64,000 nt of DNA from Propionispora sp. 2/2-37. GTDB lineage: Bacteria; Bacillota; Negativicutes; Propionisporales; Propionisporaceae. This document shows, piece after piece, positions 17,669 to 26,745 of this stretch (the first letter of the stretch is position 1; every line of letters begins with the position of its first letter). A model generated the notes under the pieces. That model had not been told where the DNA came from. It did not search any database and worked only from the letters and a program-made list of their open reading frames with translations. Both the position numbers and the translations under genes were made by a program. The DNA lies in NCBI RefSeq assembly GCF_001298735.1, contig NZ_CYSP01000010.1:62001-126000 (forward strand), in the 5' to 3' direction.

Positions 17669-18940
17669 ATGCTACCGCTTATTAAAAGTTACAAAAGGGG
17701 AAAATTTTTATGGATTGCCGGATTTTCGGTCATTTTATGTTTAGGTCTTTTGGTTGTTTTTCGGCTTGTACATAGTTCTTCCGGTAGCCGTGATAGTAAT
17801 AAGATACCGCAAACAATGGTAGATGTGTTGACGGTGCCACGTACTGATTTGCTAAAACGCATCTCACTGACAGGACAGACAGTGCCGAAAGCACAGGTGG
17901 ACATATCCGCAAAATATCAGGGGAAAATTGTTGCGGTTAATGCGGAGTTAGGTCAACCGGTAACGACAGGGCAAGTATTGATTGAACAAGATACCGGTGA
18001 TGCCGAACTGGCTATTGCGCAAAATCAGGCGGCCTATCAACAGGCAACTGCCGATGCGATAAATAGCGATGTAGCTTTTAGAGCCAATTATAATAGGGCA
18101 AAAGCCGATTATGACAGGGCCTTGGCCAGCTACCGGCGCTACAAGACCCTATATGAGGCCGGCGGCATTGCAAAGGACGCTCTTGACACAAATGAACAGC
18201 AAATGATTGATGCCAAGGCAACTTTGGATTCTCTGGTCAATCAAATGAACGCCCATTCTGTACCGGCTACTGTAGAAGCCGCCCGTGCAGCTGCAGAAAA
18301 GGCTCAACATGGCGTAAGCGCAGCCGAAAAACAAAGGAATGATCTAATCCTGCGGGCGCCGTTTTCCGGAGTTATCGGTTACCGCCAGGCAGAAATTGGC
18401 TCTATGGTTACAGCTGGGCAAAAGCTAATGACCGTTGTGGATAATAGTAAAATTTTTGTGGATTGCCAGGTGTCAGAACAAGATTTGCCTGCTTTGTCGA
18501 CAGGTATGGAGGTAAATGTGCAGCTCGAAGCTTTAAGCAGGGAATTTCCTGGCAAAATTATTTATATCAGTCCGGCAAGCGACAGCTCCAATTTGTTATT
18601 TTCTTTACGTATTGATCTTACCAATCCGGCTCCGGATATCAAAGGAGGCATGTTTGCCCGGACCGTTATTCAGAGTGTTTTGCGACCCCGGGTGCTGGTT
18701 GTTCCGAAAACAGCGATACTGGATAAAAACGGAAAAAGTTACGTTTTTGTCATTGATGACCAAAATGTTGCGGAGGAACGTGCAGTAGAGATCGGGGCAA
18801 GAGGCGATCAAAATGTGGAAATATTAGAGGGTTTGCAGGAAGGAGAAAAAATTGCGGTAAGCAATCTTTCGCGATTGCGGTCAGGTCTGAAAATTAAGGC
18901 TAATCCGGTTGCCCTGGATAATCGGGGTGACAGTCAGTGA
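17669..18940 (+). CDS. RND efflux system periplasmic adaptor subunit (HlyD/AcrA-like)
   Basis: A 423-residue membrane fusion protein. A single N-terminal hydrophobic anchor (about residues 13-33) is followed by a lipoyl half-motif (VDISAKYQGKIVAVNAELG), a long alanine/glutamine-rich coiled-coil hairpin (about 110-225), the second lipoyl half (LRAPFSGVIGYRQAEIG) and beta-barrel domains. It would link the inner-membrane pump to an outer-membrane channel, implying a diderm cell. No TolC-like gene is adjacent. A GGGAGAGGGTG ribosome-binding region precedes the ATG. Its stop overlaps the pump gene start (GTGA), so the two proteins are co-translated. Confidence 0.9.
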   Translation: MLPLIKSYKRGKFLWIAGFSVILCLGLLVVFRLVHSSSGSRDSNKIPQTMVDVLTVPRTDLLKRISLTGQTVPKAQVDISAKYQGKIVAVNAELGQPVTTGQVLIEQDTGDAELAIAQNQAAYQQATADAINSDVAFRANYNRAKADYDRALASYRRYKTLYEAGGIAKDALDTNEQQMIDAKATLDSLVNQMNAHSVPATVEAARAAAEKAQHGVSAAEKQRNDLILRAPFSGVIGYRQAEIGSMVTAGQKLMTVVDNSKIFVDCQVSEQDLPALSTGMEVNVQLEALSREFPGKIIYISPASDSSNLLFSLRIDLTNPAPDIKGGMFARTVIQSVLRPRVLVVPKTAILDKNGKSYVFVIDDQNVAEERAVEIGARGDQNVEILEGLQEGEKIAVSNLSRLRSGLKIKANPVALDNRGDSQ

Positions 18941-21900
18941 ACATAACCCGCTTTTCCATTCAAAAACCGATCGGTATTTCGATGATTGTCCTGCTGTTTG
19001 TCGTATTAGGATTATTTAGTTTTTACCGTATTGGCGTGGAATTACTACCGTCAATTAATATACCCTATGTCACAGTAACAGTAGAATATCCGGGAGCCAG
19101 TACGGAACAAGTCGAACAGGATGTTATCAAGCCTTTGGAAAATTCCCTCTCCTCTCTTTCCAACTTGAAGCATATTACCTCGGTGGCTCGTCCGGAAAAA
19201 GCGCAGATAACGCTGGAATTCGAATTCTGGGCCAATGTGGACACTTCGGCTGTTGATGCAACACAGTATGTTAATGCGGCAATGAGTAAACTGCCGACAG
19301 GGGTCAAAACGCCGTCTGTTATCAAGCGGGACATCAATGCCGCACCGATTATGGAAATTTCTGTCGTTTCCGGCAAACCGTTGTCAGAGGTATATGCTTT
19401 GGCCGATGACGTTTTTGCTGAGCGGCTGCAAAGAGCCAGCGGAGTATCGGATGTTTCCCTGTTTGGTGGCCGGGATAAGGAGATTGCCGTTGAAGTTGAC
19501 AAAGATAAATTAGCTTATTACAATATTTCCTTAAGTTCTATCGTTAACCGGATTCAGCAGGAGAATCTTTTAACCCCGGCAGGCTCGGTATTTGATGACA
19601 AGACGGAAACAAATGTGCGTTTGACGGCGCAGTACGCTTCACCGGAAGAATTGGCAGGCATTCATGTTACCAACGCCAGAGGGGTAAACATACCCTTGAG
19701 CAATCTGGCAACGGTGACAGAGCAAGATCAGCGGGTTACACGCTATGCCCGGACCAACGGGCAGGATGTAGTATCGCTGACCGTTTACAAAAATAGCAAT
19801 GCTAACTTGGTGGATACGGCCAACGCGACTAAAGAACAACTGGATACATTACGTGCTGAGTATCCTGATTATCAATTTATCGTTATTACTGATGCTTCCC
19901 GTTATGTGCAGGATTCCCTGCATAATACGCTGGAAGCACTTATTGAAGGACTGTTTACAACCGGTCTGGTGCTATACCTGTTTTTACGGGGCTGGCGTTC
20001 CACAATGGCGGTCTTGATTGCTATCCCTACCTCATTGATATCTACATTTTTCGTTATGTATATGGCTGGTTTTACTTTTAATATGATGTCACTGATGGGA
20101 ATGTCCTTATGTATCGGTACCCTGGTGGATGATTCCATTGTGGTGCTGGAAAATATTCACCGCCATTTTCAAATGGGCAAGGATGCCAGGACAGCGGCTG
20201 AGGAAGGTAGAACGGAAATTGGCATGGCTGCTCTGGCCATAACATTGTGTGATGTAGTGGTCTTTATGCCGATCGCCTTTATGAACGGGATGACCGGGCA
20301 GTTTTTCCGGCAATTTGGTCTTACTATTGTTTTTGCTACCTTGTGTTCTCTCTTTGTCTCTTTTACTTTAACACCGATGCTGGCATCAAGATTCTATAAA
20401 AACGGAATGGCAGAACCGAGGGGCAGGCTCTGGGCTTTTATGAGCCGATTGGAGCAAGGGACTATTCTGAAATATGAAAATTTGCTGCGCTGGAGCTTGG
20501 ATCATCCGGTCAGGGTGATTACAACGATAACAATCCTGTTTATTGTTTCCCTTTCCTTTGTTCCATTGGGAATTATCGGATCTGAATACATGCCGAAGAC
20601 CGATGAAGGAAGTTTCCGGATCATGGTGCAGTTTCCGGTAGGACAGAATATTGATCAAACCAATTCCGAAGTAAGGAGAATAGAAGAGTATCTTACGACA
20701 ATACCGGAGGTAACGAATTATCTGTCCAGTGTAGGCACTCCGGCGGGCAATTATGGCAGCGTCAGCGTTCAAATGATTGACCGGAAGGAGCGAAACCGGA
20801 GTATTTGGCAGGTTACCGACCAGGTGCGTCAGCATCTCCATCAAAATTTTCCGCAGGCAACGGTGCAGGTCAGTGAAACGCAGTCTTCCATTGCCGGTGT
20901 ATCGGGAGGCAGCGGAACCGGCGGAGGAGGGCCTAATAATTCTCCTGTGCAAATTGAAATCAGAGGAGCCAGTTTGGACAATCTCGTTAAGGCATCATAT
21001 CGAATACAGGATGTTGTGTCCAAAGTCCCCGGTGTAAAAGATATCCGGAGTTCCTATAGTGAAGGCATGCCCGAAATAAGACTGGTAGTTGACCGGGAAC
21101 GGCTGAGATTTTTCAATACCACAGTTAATGAGGTAAATAATGTATTTTCGGGAGCAGTAGCCGGAACACTGGCCGGTTATTATGCTAACGATCCAGCCAA
21201 TGACGGCCAGGACACCGATATTTACGTACGGCTTAAAAATAGTGACGGATTTAAGGCATCCGATATAAGCTCCATACCGGTCCAGTCCGGTAATGGATTG
21301 GTGAAACTGAGCGACGTGGCCCGTTTGCAGGATGAGGTTGGACCGGTTATGTTGCGGCGGGTTGATAAACAGGAATCCATCAATATTGCCGCTAATGTAA
21401 CTGACCGCCCCCTGCAGGAAGTGTTGCAAGATATCAGGAATAGCATAAAACCGGAAGATCTAGGAACCAATGTAACTTACCGTTTTACCGGTCAGGCGGA
21501 GAATATGAGCAGTACCTTTGCGGAAATGGCTCAGGCGCTTGGATTATCGATGATATTGGTATATATGTTGTTATCCACTCTATATGAATCACTTTCCACG
21601 TCTTTCATCAGAATGTTTTCGCTCCCTTTTGGCTTAATCGGGTCATTGGTTTTTCTGGCAGTCACCCGCAATACGATTAACCTGTATTCTTTAATTGGGA
21701 TATTGGTAATGGACGGAGTGGTGGCAAAAAACGGAACACTGCTGCTGGATTATACTTTAACTTTGATCGACAAAGGGATGAACGCGCGGGATGCGATTAT
21801 TGAAGCCGGTAAGACCAGATTAAAGCCTATTTTTATGACTACCCTGACGATGATAACAGGAATGTTGCCGACGGCATTGGCTATAACGGCAGGGGCTGAG

Positions 21901-22065
21901 ACCAGGGTCAGTATGGCTTGGGTTGTCATTGGCGGACTGATTTCCTCTACCTTCTTTACGTTGATTGGTATACCCATTATCTTTTTGTTTTTTGAAAACC
22001 ATTCATTATTGTCGTGGCTGAGAAATATCCTGCTCCGGGCAATACCCAAAAAGCACTCAACGTAA
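18937..22065 (+). CDS. RND-family efflux pump, inner-membrane transporter (AcrB/MexB-like)
   Basis: A 1042-residue protein of the usual size for drug-type RND pumps. The first membrane segment starts at about residue 13 (GISMIVLLFVVLGLFS). Large periplasmic loops follow the first and seventh membrane helices. The family motif GTLVDDSIVVLENIHRH is present in the fourth helix region, including the paired aspartates of the proton relay. A glycine-rich loop (SGGSGTGGGGP) lies in the second periplasmic domain. Substrates cannot be predicted; multidrug or lipid-type cargo is typical. The start is GTG at 18937, overlapping the adaptor gene by four bases. Confidence 0.92.
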   Translation: MNITRFSIQKPIGISMIVLLFVVLGLFSFYRIGVELLPSINIPYVTVTVEYPGASTEQVEQDVIKPLENSLSSLSNLKHITSVARPEKAQITLEFEFWANVDTSAVDATQYVNAAMSKLPTGVKTPSVIKRDINAAPIMEISVVSGKPLSEVYALADDVFAERLQRASGVSDVSLFGGRDKEIAVEVDKDKLAYYNISLSSIVNRIQQENLLTPAGSVFDDKTETNVRLTAQYASPEELAGIHVTNARGVNIPLSNLATVTEQDQRVTRYARTNGQDVVSLTVYKNSNANLVDTANATKEQLDTLRAEYPDYQFIVITDASRYVQDSLHNTLEALIEGLFTTGLVLYLFLRGWRSTMAVLIAIPTSLISTFFVMYMAGFTFNMMSLMGMSLCIGTLVDDSIVVLENIHRHFQMGKDARTAAEEGRTEIGMAALAITLCDVVVFMPIAFMNGMTGQFFRQFGLTIVFATLCSLFVSFTLTPMLASRFYKNGMAEPRGRLWAFMSRLEQGTILKYENLLRWSLDHPVRVITTITILFIVSLSFVPLGIIGSEYMPKTDEGSFRIMVQFPVGQNIDQTNSEVRRIEEYLTTIPEVTNYLSSVGTPAGNYGSVSVQMIDRKERNRSIWQVTDQVRQHLHQNFPQATVQVSETQSSIAGVSGGSGTGGGGPNNSPVQIEIRGASLDNLVKASYRIQDVVSKVPGVKDIRSSYSEGMPEIRLVVDRERLRFFNTTVNEVNNVFSGAVAGTLAGYYANDPANDGQDTDIYVRLKNSDGFKASDISSIPVQSGNGLVKLSDVARLQDEVGPVMLRRVDKQESINIAANVTDRPLQEVLQDIRNSIKPEDLGTNVTYRFTGQAENMSSTFAEMAQALGLSMILVYMLLSTLYESLSTSFIRMFSLPFGLIGSLVFLAVTRNTINLYSLIGILVMDGVVAKNGTLLLDYTLTLIDKGMNARDAIIEAGKTRLKPIFMTTLTMITGMLPTALAITAGAETRVSMAWVVIGGLISSTFFTLIGIPIIFLFFENHSLLSWLRNILLRAIPKKHST

Positions 22066-22126
22066 CAAGAGGCTGGCGGGGAAAAATGCCGTTTACGGCA
22101 GATAACCAATCTTTATGCAAAGTCAA

Positions 22127-22165
22127 ATAAGAAACTCACATGCGCTAGGCATGTGAGTTTCTTAT
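22127..22165. terminator. Bidirectional terminator between the RND genes and metQ
   Basis: ATAAGAAACTCACATGC (22127-22143) and GCATGTGAGTTTCTTAT (22149-22165) form a perfect 17-bp stem with a 5-base loop. A-rich and T-rich arms allow termination of both converging operons. Confidence 0.85.
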
Positions 22166-22239
22166 TTATAAAAGATAAATATATAATAATTAAAAAGTTT
22201 AATGACTGAATGGGAGCCGTTATTAAGTAGAAGAGGTTA

Positions 22240-23058
22240 CTAAAAAGCAGGAACAACTGCCCCTTGAAATTTATCATTGATAAATTTCTTAACTTCTTCT
22301 GATGTTAAGGCTTTTACCAGTTTCTGAATTTCCGGGCGATTTTCATCTCCCTTACGAACAACCAAAATGTTAACATAAGGAGAATCCTTCTGTTCGATAA
22401 ACAGGGCATCCTTGGTTGGAACTAATTTGGCTTCCAAAGCATAGTTCGTGTTGATCACGGCTATCGCCACATCATCCAAAGCACGGGGAAGCTGTGGAGC
22501 TTCGAGTTCAGTTACTTTCAGGTTTTTCGGATTGTCAACAATATCCTTGGCAGTAGCGTTAATACCCACGCCTTCTTTTAACTTAAGAACACCGGCTTTT
22601 TCCAGTAAGGCCAGAGCACGCCCGCCGTTGGTAGGATCATTGGGAATGGCTACTTGCGCACCGTCAGTCAGGTCATTCAGGCTTTTAATTTTTTTGGAGT
22701 AGACGCCCATGGGCTCAATATGGACACCGGCTACGTTGGCAAGCTGCAAATTGTGTTCGGCACTAAATTTTTCTAAGTAAGGGGTGTGCTGGAAGAAATT
22801 TGCATCCAGTTCCTTTTCAGCGACAGCCATGTTGGGCCGCACGTAATCATTCATTTCAACAATTTGCAAATCAATGCCTTCTTTTTCCAACAGCGGTTTT
22901 ACCACTTGTAAAATTTCGGCATGCGGTACAGGTGTTGCGGCCACTTTTAGCGTAGTTTTAGCGGCGGTACTGGCTGTTTCTTTGTCGCTGCTGCCGCACC
23001 CGGCAAATAATAGCGTTAATGCCAGAAGGGAAAGAAGCAGTAATGCTAGCTTTTTCAT
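22240..23058 (-). CDS. metQ: Methionine ABC transporter substrate-binding lipoprotein MetQ
   Basis: A 272-residue lipoprotein. The signal peptide ends in the lipobox LFAGC, with lipidated Cys21. The mature part has the NlpA/MetQ pattern: LKVAATPVPHAEIL, ANFFQHTPYLEKF and AIPNDPTNGGRALALLEKAG. It binds D- or L-methionine outside the membrane for the MetNI importer. It is the last gene of the minus-strand metN-metI-metQ operon, which begins with a SAM riboswitch, and ends at a bidirectional terminator. Confidence 0.93.
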   Translation of the reverse strand: MKKLALLLLSLLALTLLFAGCGSSDKETASTAAKTTLKVAATPVPHAEILQVVKPLLEKEGIDLQIVEMNDYVRPNMAVAEKELDANFFQHTPYLEKFSAEHNLQLANVAGVHIEPMGVYSKKIKSLNDLTDGAQVAIPNDPTNGGRALALLEKAGVLKLKEGVGINATAKDIVDNPKNLKVTELEAPQLPRALDDVAIAVINTNYALEAKLVPTKDALFIEQKDSPYVNILVVRKGDENRPEIQKLVKALTSEEVKKFINDKFQGAVVPAF

Positions 23059-23128
23059 AATAAAATCCTCCTAAAGTTTTTATAATATATATTTATATAT
23101 GGAAAATAAAACCGTAGTTGAGCTGCAA

Positions 23129-23788
23129 TTATTTCTTATTCAGGCGACGGGATAAAAAATCTCCGCCTGATTGAACGATTTGGACCTGGGCGATGAGGAT
23201 GGCCACCGTGGCCAGCATGATGTCTCCACGGAAGCGCTGGTAGCCATAACGGATAGCTACATCCCCGAGACCGCCGCCGCCAATGGCTCCGGCCATTGCA
23301 GAATAACCGATCAAATTGATAATAGTCAGGGTAATGCCGGACACGATAGAAGGAAGTGCCTCCGGAATTAACACTTTGCTGATAATAGCACAGGGAGAGG
23401 CTCCCATAGCCTGAGCGGCTTCGATGACTCCGTAATCAACTTCTTTCAGAGCGGTTTCCACAACGCGCCCGACAAAGGGAATTGCGGCAATACTCAGGGG
23501 AACAATAGCCGCGTTCGTACCGATGGAAGTGCCGGTCAGCAAGCGGGTTAGCGGAATAATGGCCACCATAAGAATAATAAACGGAGTAGAGCGGGCCGCA
23601 TTTACAATGCTGCCTAGAATTTGGTTAAGATATCGGTTTTCCAGGATGTGGCCGCGATCGGTAGTAACTAAAACAACCCCGAGAGGGATACCGAATAAGA
23701 TGGAAATAACCGTGGAAACAGCAACCATATAAGAGGTATCTAATAAGGCCTCAAACAGTAGTGCCAGTATGTCCGGGGACATAGCCAA
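23129..23788 (-). CDS. metI: Methionine ABC transporter permease MetI
   Basis: A 219-residue permease with five predicted membrane helices. The cytoplasmic EAA loop EAAQAMGASPCAII contacts the ATPase MetN. The family motif GYSAMAGAIGGGGLGDVAIRYGYQRF is near the C-terminus. Its start overlaps the metN end by 38 bases, so the two subunits are translationally coupled. Confidence 0.94.
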   Translation of the reverse strand: MAMSPDILALLFEALLDTSYMVAVSTVISILFGIPLGVVLVTTDRGHILENRYLNQILGSIVNAARSTPFIILMVAIIPLTRLLTGTSIGTNAAIVPLSIAAIPFVGRVVETALKEVDYGVIEAAQAMGASPCAIISKVLIPEALPSIVSGITLTIINLIGYSAMAGAIGGGGLGDVAIRYGYQRFRGDIMLATVAILIAQVQIVQSGGDFLSRRLNKK

Positions 23789-24809
23789 TCACCTCGATTC
23801 CTAAATCTTGCGATTTCAAATAGTTCAGAGCGTTGTTCATAGCAGCCTGCCGGCCGGATAATTCGAGGATTAACGTACCAAACGAGGTGTCTTTTATGTG
23901 ATCAATATTGCCGTATAGAATACTGGCATCAATATCAAAACGGCGGATAAGTCCGGCAATAACCGGTTCTTCGGCTGTCACGCCGATAAAAGATAATCGT
24001 ATAATGACATTGCTGTTGTCAGATGCATGAGCCGAATAGACCGCATGACGAAACCGTTCAGGCAAATCATGATTCATGATGGTAGCAATAAATTCCCGTG
24101 TAGTTGGCGCCTGGGGCTTGGTGAAAATATCCAGTATGGCACCTTGTTCGATGATAATGCCGTTTTCCATGACTGCGACCTGGTCGCAGATTTCTTTAAT
24201 CACATGCATTTCATGGGTGATCAGAACAATGGTCAGTTTTAATTCCTTATTGATGGTTTTTAAAAGTTCAAGAATAGATTTGGTTGTTTGCGGATCCAGC
24301 GCTGAAGTGGCTTCGTCACAAAGCAGTACTTTAGGTTGATTGGCAAGAGCGCGGGCAATACCGACGCGCTGCTTTTGTCCGCCGCTTAGCTGGGACGGAT
24401 ATTGATCGTGTTTTTCGGCTAGTCCGACCAGGGCCAACAGGCGGGTAACTATTGGCCGGATATGCGCTTTGTCATAGCCGGCTAACTCAAGGGGAAAAGC
24501 GACATTTTGAAAAACCGTACGGGAAGAAAGCAGATTGAAATGCTGAAAAATCATGCCGATTTTTTTACGGGCTTTTCTAAGATCGGTTTCATTTAATTCC
24601 GTTATATTTTGACCGTCCACCATGACGGTGCCGCCAGAAGGGCGTTCCAACATGTTGATACAGCGTATCAGCGTGCTTTTACCGGCACCGCTTTTACCAA
24701 TGATACCGAAAATCTCGCCTTCTTTAACGGAAAGGGTTACTCCTCGTAAAGCAGGGACTGGTCCGGACTGACTGTGATACGTCTTTGCAATGCCGTCTAA
24801 TTGAATCAT
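23751..24809 (-). CDS. metN: Methionine ABC transporter ATP-binding protein MetN
   Basis: A 352-residue ATPase with Walker A (GKSGAGKST), signature (LSGGQKQRV), Walker B (LLCDEATSALD) and a C-terminal NIL domain of about 75 residues. In the known family this domain binds methionine and inhibits transport. AAGGTGG at 24820-24826 on the minus strand supports the start at 24809. An upstream in-frame codon at 24851 would lie inside the riboswitch terminator and is rejected. It is the first gene of the met operon. Confidence 0.94.
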   Translation of the reverse strand: MIQLDGIAKTYHSQSGPVPALRGVTLSVKEGEIFGIIGKSGAGKSTLIRCINMLERPSGGTVMVDGQNITELNETDLRKARKKIGMIFQHFNLLSSRTVFQNVAFPLELAGYDKAHIRPIVTRLLALVGLAEKHDQYPSQLSGGQKQRVGIARALANQPKVLLCDEATSALDPQTTKSILELLKTINKELKLTIVLITHEMHVIKEICDQVAVMENGIIIEQGAILDIFTKPQAPTTREFIATIMNHDLPERFRHAVYSAHASDNSNVIIRLSFIGVTAEEPVIAGLIRRFDIDASILYGNIDHIKDTSFGTLILELSGRQAAMNNALNYLKSQDLGIEVIGYVPGHTGTTV

Positions 24810-24836
24810 CAGGGATATACCACCTTCCGTGCAAAT

Positions 24837-24862
24837 AAAAAATCTCTCCACAGACGAAGAGA
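24837..24862 (-). terminator. Intrinsic terminator of the SAM riboswitch
   Basis: On the minus strand TCTCTTC (24862-24856) pairs with GGAGAGA (24849-24843), followed by TTTTTT (24842-24837). It lies between the aptamer and metN and forms the off-state of the leader. Confidence 0.8.
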
Positions 24863-24883
24863 CCGGCAGATAAAATCCAGATC

Positions 24884-24995
24884 ACTCTCATCTATCAGGA
24901 CCTGTGTCCTGGAGGAATTGGCACCGTTCCCGTTTGGATGGTTGCCGCGGCTTCATTGGGCCAGTCCCTCAGCCAACTCTTGATGAAAAGAGATA
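24884..24995 (-). ncRNA. SAM-I (S-box) riboswitch
   Basis: Read on the minus strand, the leader has the S-box core in order: CTCTTTTCATCAAGAG with the GGCTGAGGGACTGGCCC kink-turn arm, ATGAAGCCGCGGCAACC, a variable arm, GGTGCCAATTCC, and the closing GATGAGAG. The match to the S-box consensus is close throughout. It controls metNIQ: high SAM should favour the terminator at 24837-24862 and reduce methionine import. Confidence 0.95.
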
Positions 24996-25009
24996 TCATA
25001 TTTTAGAAA

Positions 25010-25038
25010 ATCGTAGCATTTTTTTGAGTGTGTGTCAA
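25010..25038 (-). promoter_or_regulatory. Promoter of the metNIQ leader
   Basis: On the minus strand a consensus -35 TTGACA (25038-25033) and -10 TACGAT (25015-25010) are 17 bp apart. Transcription would begin just before the S-box aptamer. Confidence 0.72.
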
Positions 25039-25186
25039 GAGGATTCATATCGCCTGCTTCTTTACAGAAAGAACAAATAAATTTTCACAAAGTAAAGAAT
25101 GAAAGAAGTAAAGGGAGGAAAAAAGAAACAGGAAGCGAATACTAAATATCAGAGTAGATACAGTCCGGAAAAGGAGTGGAAATATC

Positions 25187-25519
25187 ATGTCGGCTAATCC
25201 AAAGCTGAAAGATACACTAACTGATCAGTTATTTCAGGCTATTTTGCGATTGAAGAATGAGGAAGAATGCTATCAGTTCTTTGAAGATATCTGTACGATT
25301 GGGGAGCTCAGATCCTTGGCGCAGCGGCTTGAAGTTGCAAGAATGTTGCAGCAGGGATTTACGTATGATGATATTGTGGAAAGAACAGGAGCCAGTACTG
25401 CGACAATCAGCAGGGTAAAACGCTGCCTGCATTATGGTGCTGATGGTTACAAACTGATTTTGTCACGTATTACTAAAACGGAAGAGTCCGAAAAAGCTAA
25501 TCTCAAAACTGAACATTGA
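25187..25519 (+). CDS. YerC/TrpR-fold transcriptional regulator, likely histidine repressor
   Basis: A 110-residue protein of the YerC/YecD family with a TrpR-like fold. ICTIGELRSLAQRLEVARMLQQGFTYDDIVERTGASTATISRVKRCL contains the helix-turn-helix, with ATISRVKR as recognition helix. TrpR-fold proteins of this kind have been predicted as histidine regulators (HisR) in Firmicutes. The gene sits directly before hisZ, and an 18-bp palindrome overlaps the hisG promoter 2.8 kb downstream, which fits that role. A good Shine-Dalgarno (AAGGAG) precedes the ATG. Confidence 0.82.
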   Translation: MSANPKLKDTLTDQLFQAILRLKNEEECYQFFEDICTIGELRSLAQRLEVARMLQQGFTYDDIVERTGASTATISRVKRCLHYGADGYKLILSRITKTEESEKANLKTEH

Positions 25520-25540
25520 AGAATGGAGTGTACCGGATTT

Positions 25541-26725
25541 ATGAAAAAAAATGAATTTGTGCCGCAAATTCCCTATGGAACAAGAGATTTCCTGCCACGG
25601 GAAGCAAAATATAAACGCAGTGTCGAAAGCGCTTTGGCAGCATTGTTTGCCAAATGGGGTTATGACGAAGTGATTACTCCCACTTTTGAGTATTTGGAGA
25701 CACTGGCAGCCGGTACCGGCGATAGTATGGATCAAAACATGTTTAAGTTTTTTGATAAAGATAATCATATCCTGGCATTACGGCCGGATATGACAACTCC
25801 CATATCCAGGGTGGCTTCTACCCGGTTAAAGGAAAACAGTCTGCCGCTCCGGCTGTTTTACTTAACCAATGTGTTTCGCTATGAGCAGGCACAGGCCGGC
25901 CGGCAATGCGAGTTTTACCAGGCCGGTGTCGAACTGCTTGGAGTGCCGGGCCCGGCAGCCGATGCCGAGGTGATTGCCCTGGCTGTGCAGTCGATGCTGG
26001 ATGCGGGATTGAGCAATTTTCAGATCAGTATCGGGCAGGTTGAGTTTATTAACGGCATTATGGATGAAAGCCGCTTATCGCTGGACCAGCGGCAGGAAGT
26101 AAAATATTGCATGGTCGCCAGGAATCTGGTAGGATTAGGCGAGATTTTAGCAGCGAGCGGACTGGCTGGAGAGGTCCAGGATCTGCTGCGGCAGATTCCG
26201 TTGTTGTATGGCAGGGAAGAATTGTTGGAAAAAGCCTATGCCATGGTGAAAAATCCTGTCAGCCGTATGGCACTGGATAATTTGTCGGATATTTACCGCC
26301 TGTTAAAGAGTTACGGCGTACAGCAGTACGTTAATTTTGATTTGGGTATTATTCGTGATTTTTCTTACTATACCGGAATGGTGTTTGAAGGCTATACTCC
26401 GGGTTTAGGTTTCCCGGTTTGTGGTGGCGGCCGTTATGATCATATGCTGTCCTCTTTTGGGGTCGAATGCCCTTCCACCGGCTTCGCACTGGGTATAGAG
26501 CGGATTTTGCTGGCGCTGGAACGCCAGGGAATCTGCATCCCGGCTGATTTTAGAGAATGCTATGTTGGCTGGCGTGAGGGAAAGCTGCAAGAGGCTATTG
26601 CAGAAGCAGCAAAGCTGCGGCATAGCGGCCGGTCCGTTGAATTGGCCCTCATTGCCCAGTCAAGGGAAGAGGCGGAAGAAAAGCAGTTAAAACATGGTTG
26701 TAAACAACTAATCTACATTGAGTAG
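25541..26725 (+). CDS. hisZ: ATP phosphoribosyltransferase regulatory subunit HisZ
   Basis: A 394-residue paralogue of histidyl-tRNA synthetase without the anticodon-binding domain. PYGTRDFLPREA, LRPDMTTPISRVASTR, RYEQAQAGRQCEFYQAG and CGGGRYDHMLSSFG match the class II synthetase motifs retained in HisZ. HisZ forms a complex with short-form HisG and provides feedback inhibition by histidine; the hisG in this window is indeed short. I chose the ATG at 25541 because it puts the conserved PYGTRDF near the N-terminus; ATG at 25523 is possible. It is 21 bases after the regulator gene. Confidence 0.92.
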   Translation: MKKNEFVPQIPYGTRDFLPREAKYKRSVESALAALFAKWGYDEVITPTFEYLETLAAGTGDSMDQNMFKFFDKDNHILALRPDMTTPISRVASTRLKENSLPLRLFYLTNVFRYEQAQAGRQCEFYQAGVELLGVPGPAADAEVIALAVQSMLDAGLSNFQISIGQVEFINGIMDESRLSLDQRQEVKYCMVARNLVGLGEILAASGLAGEVQDLLRQIPLLYGREELLEKAYAMVKNPVSRMALDNLSDIYRLLKSYGVQQYVNFDLGIIRDFSYYTGMVFEGYTPGLGFPVCGGGRYDHMLSSFGVECPSTGFALGIERILLALERQGICIPADFRECYVGWREGKLQEAIAEAAKLRHSGRSVELALIAQSREEAEEKQLKHGCKQLIYIE

Positions 26726-26745
26726 CAGGAGAAGGTAGAGCCAGT

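Noticed and set aside
20386-20952. 188-codon minus-strand open frame opposite the RND pump gene
   Set aside because: Antisense shadow of a conserved pump; composition and lack of start signals argue against it.
24810-24851. N-terminal extension of MetN starting at 24851 (minus strand)
   Set aside because: It would be encoded by the SAM riboswitch terminator, and the extra residues are not part of the MetN family. The Shine-Dalgarno supports 24809.
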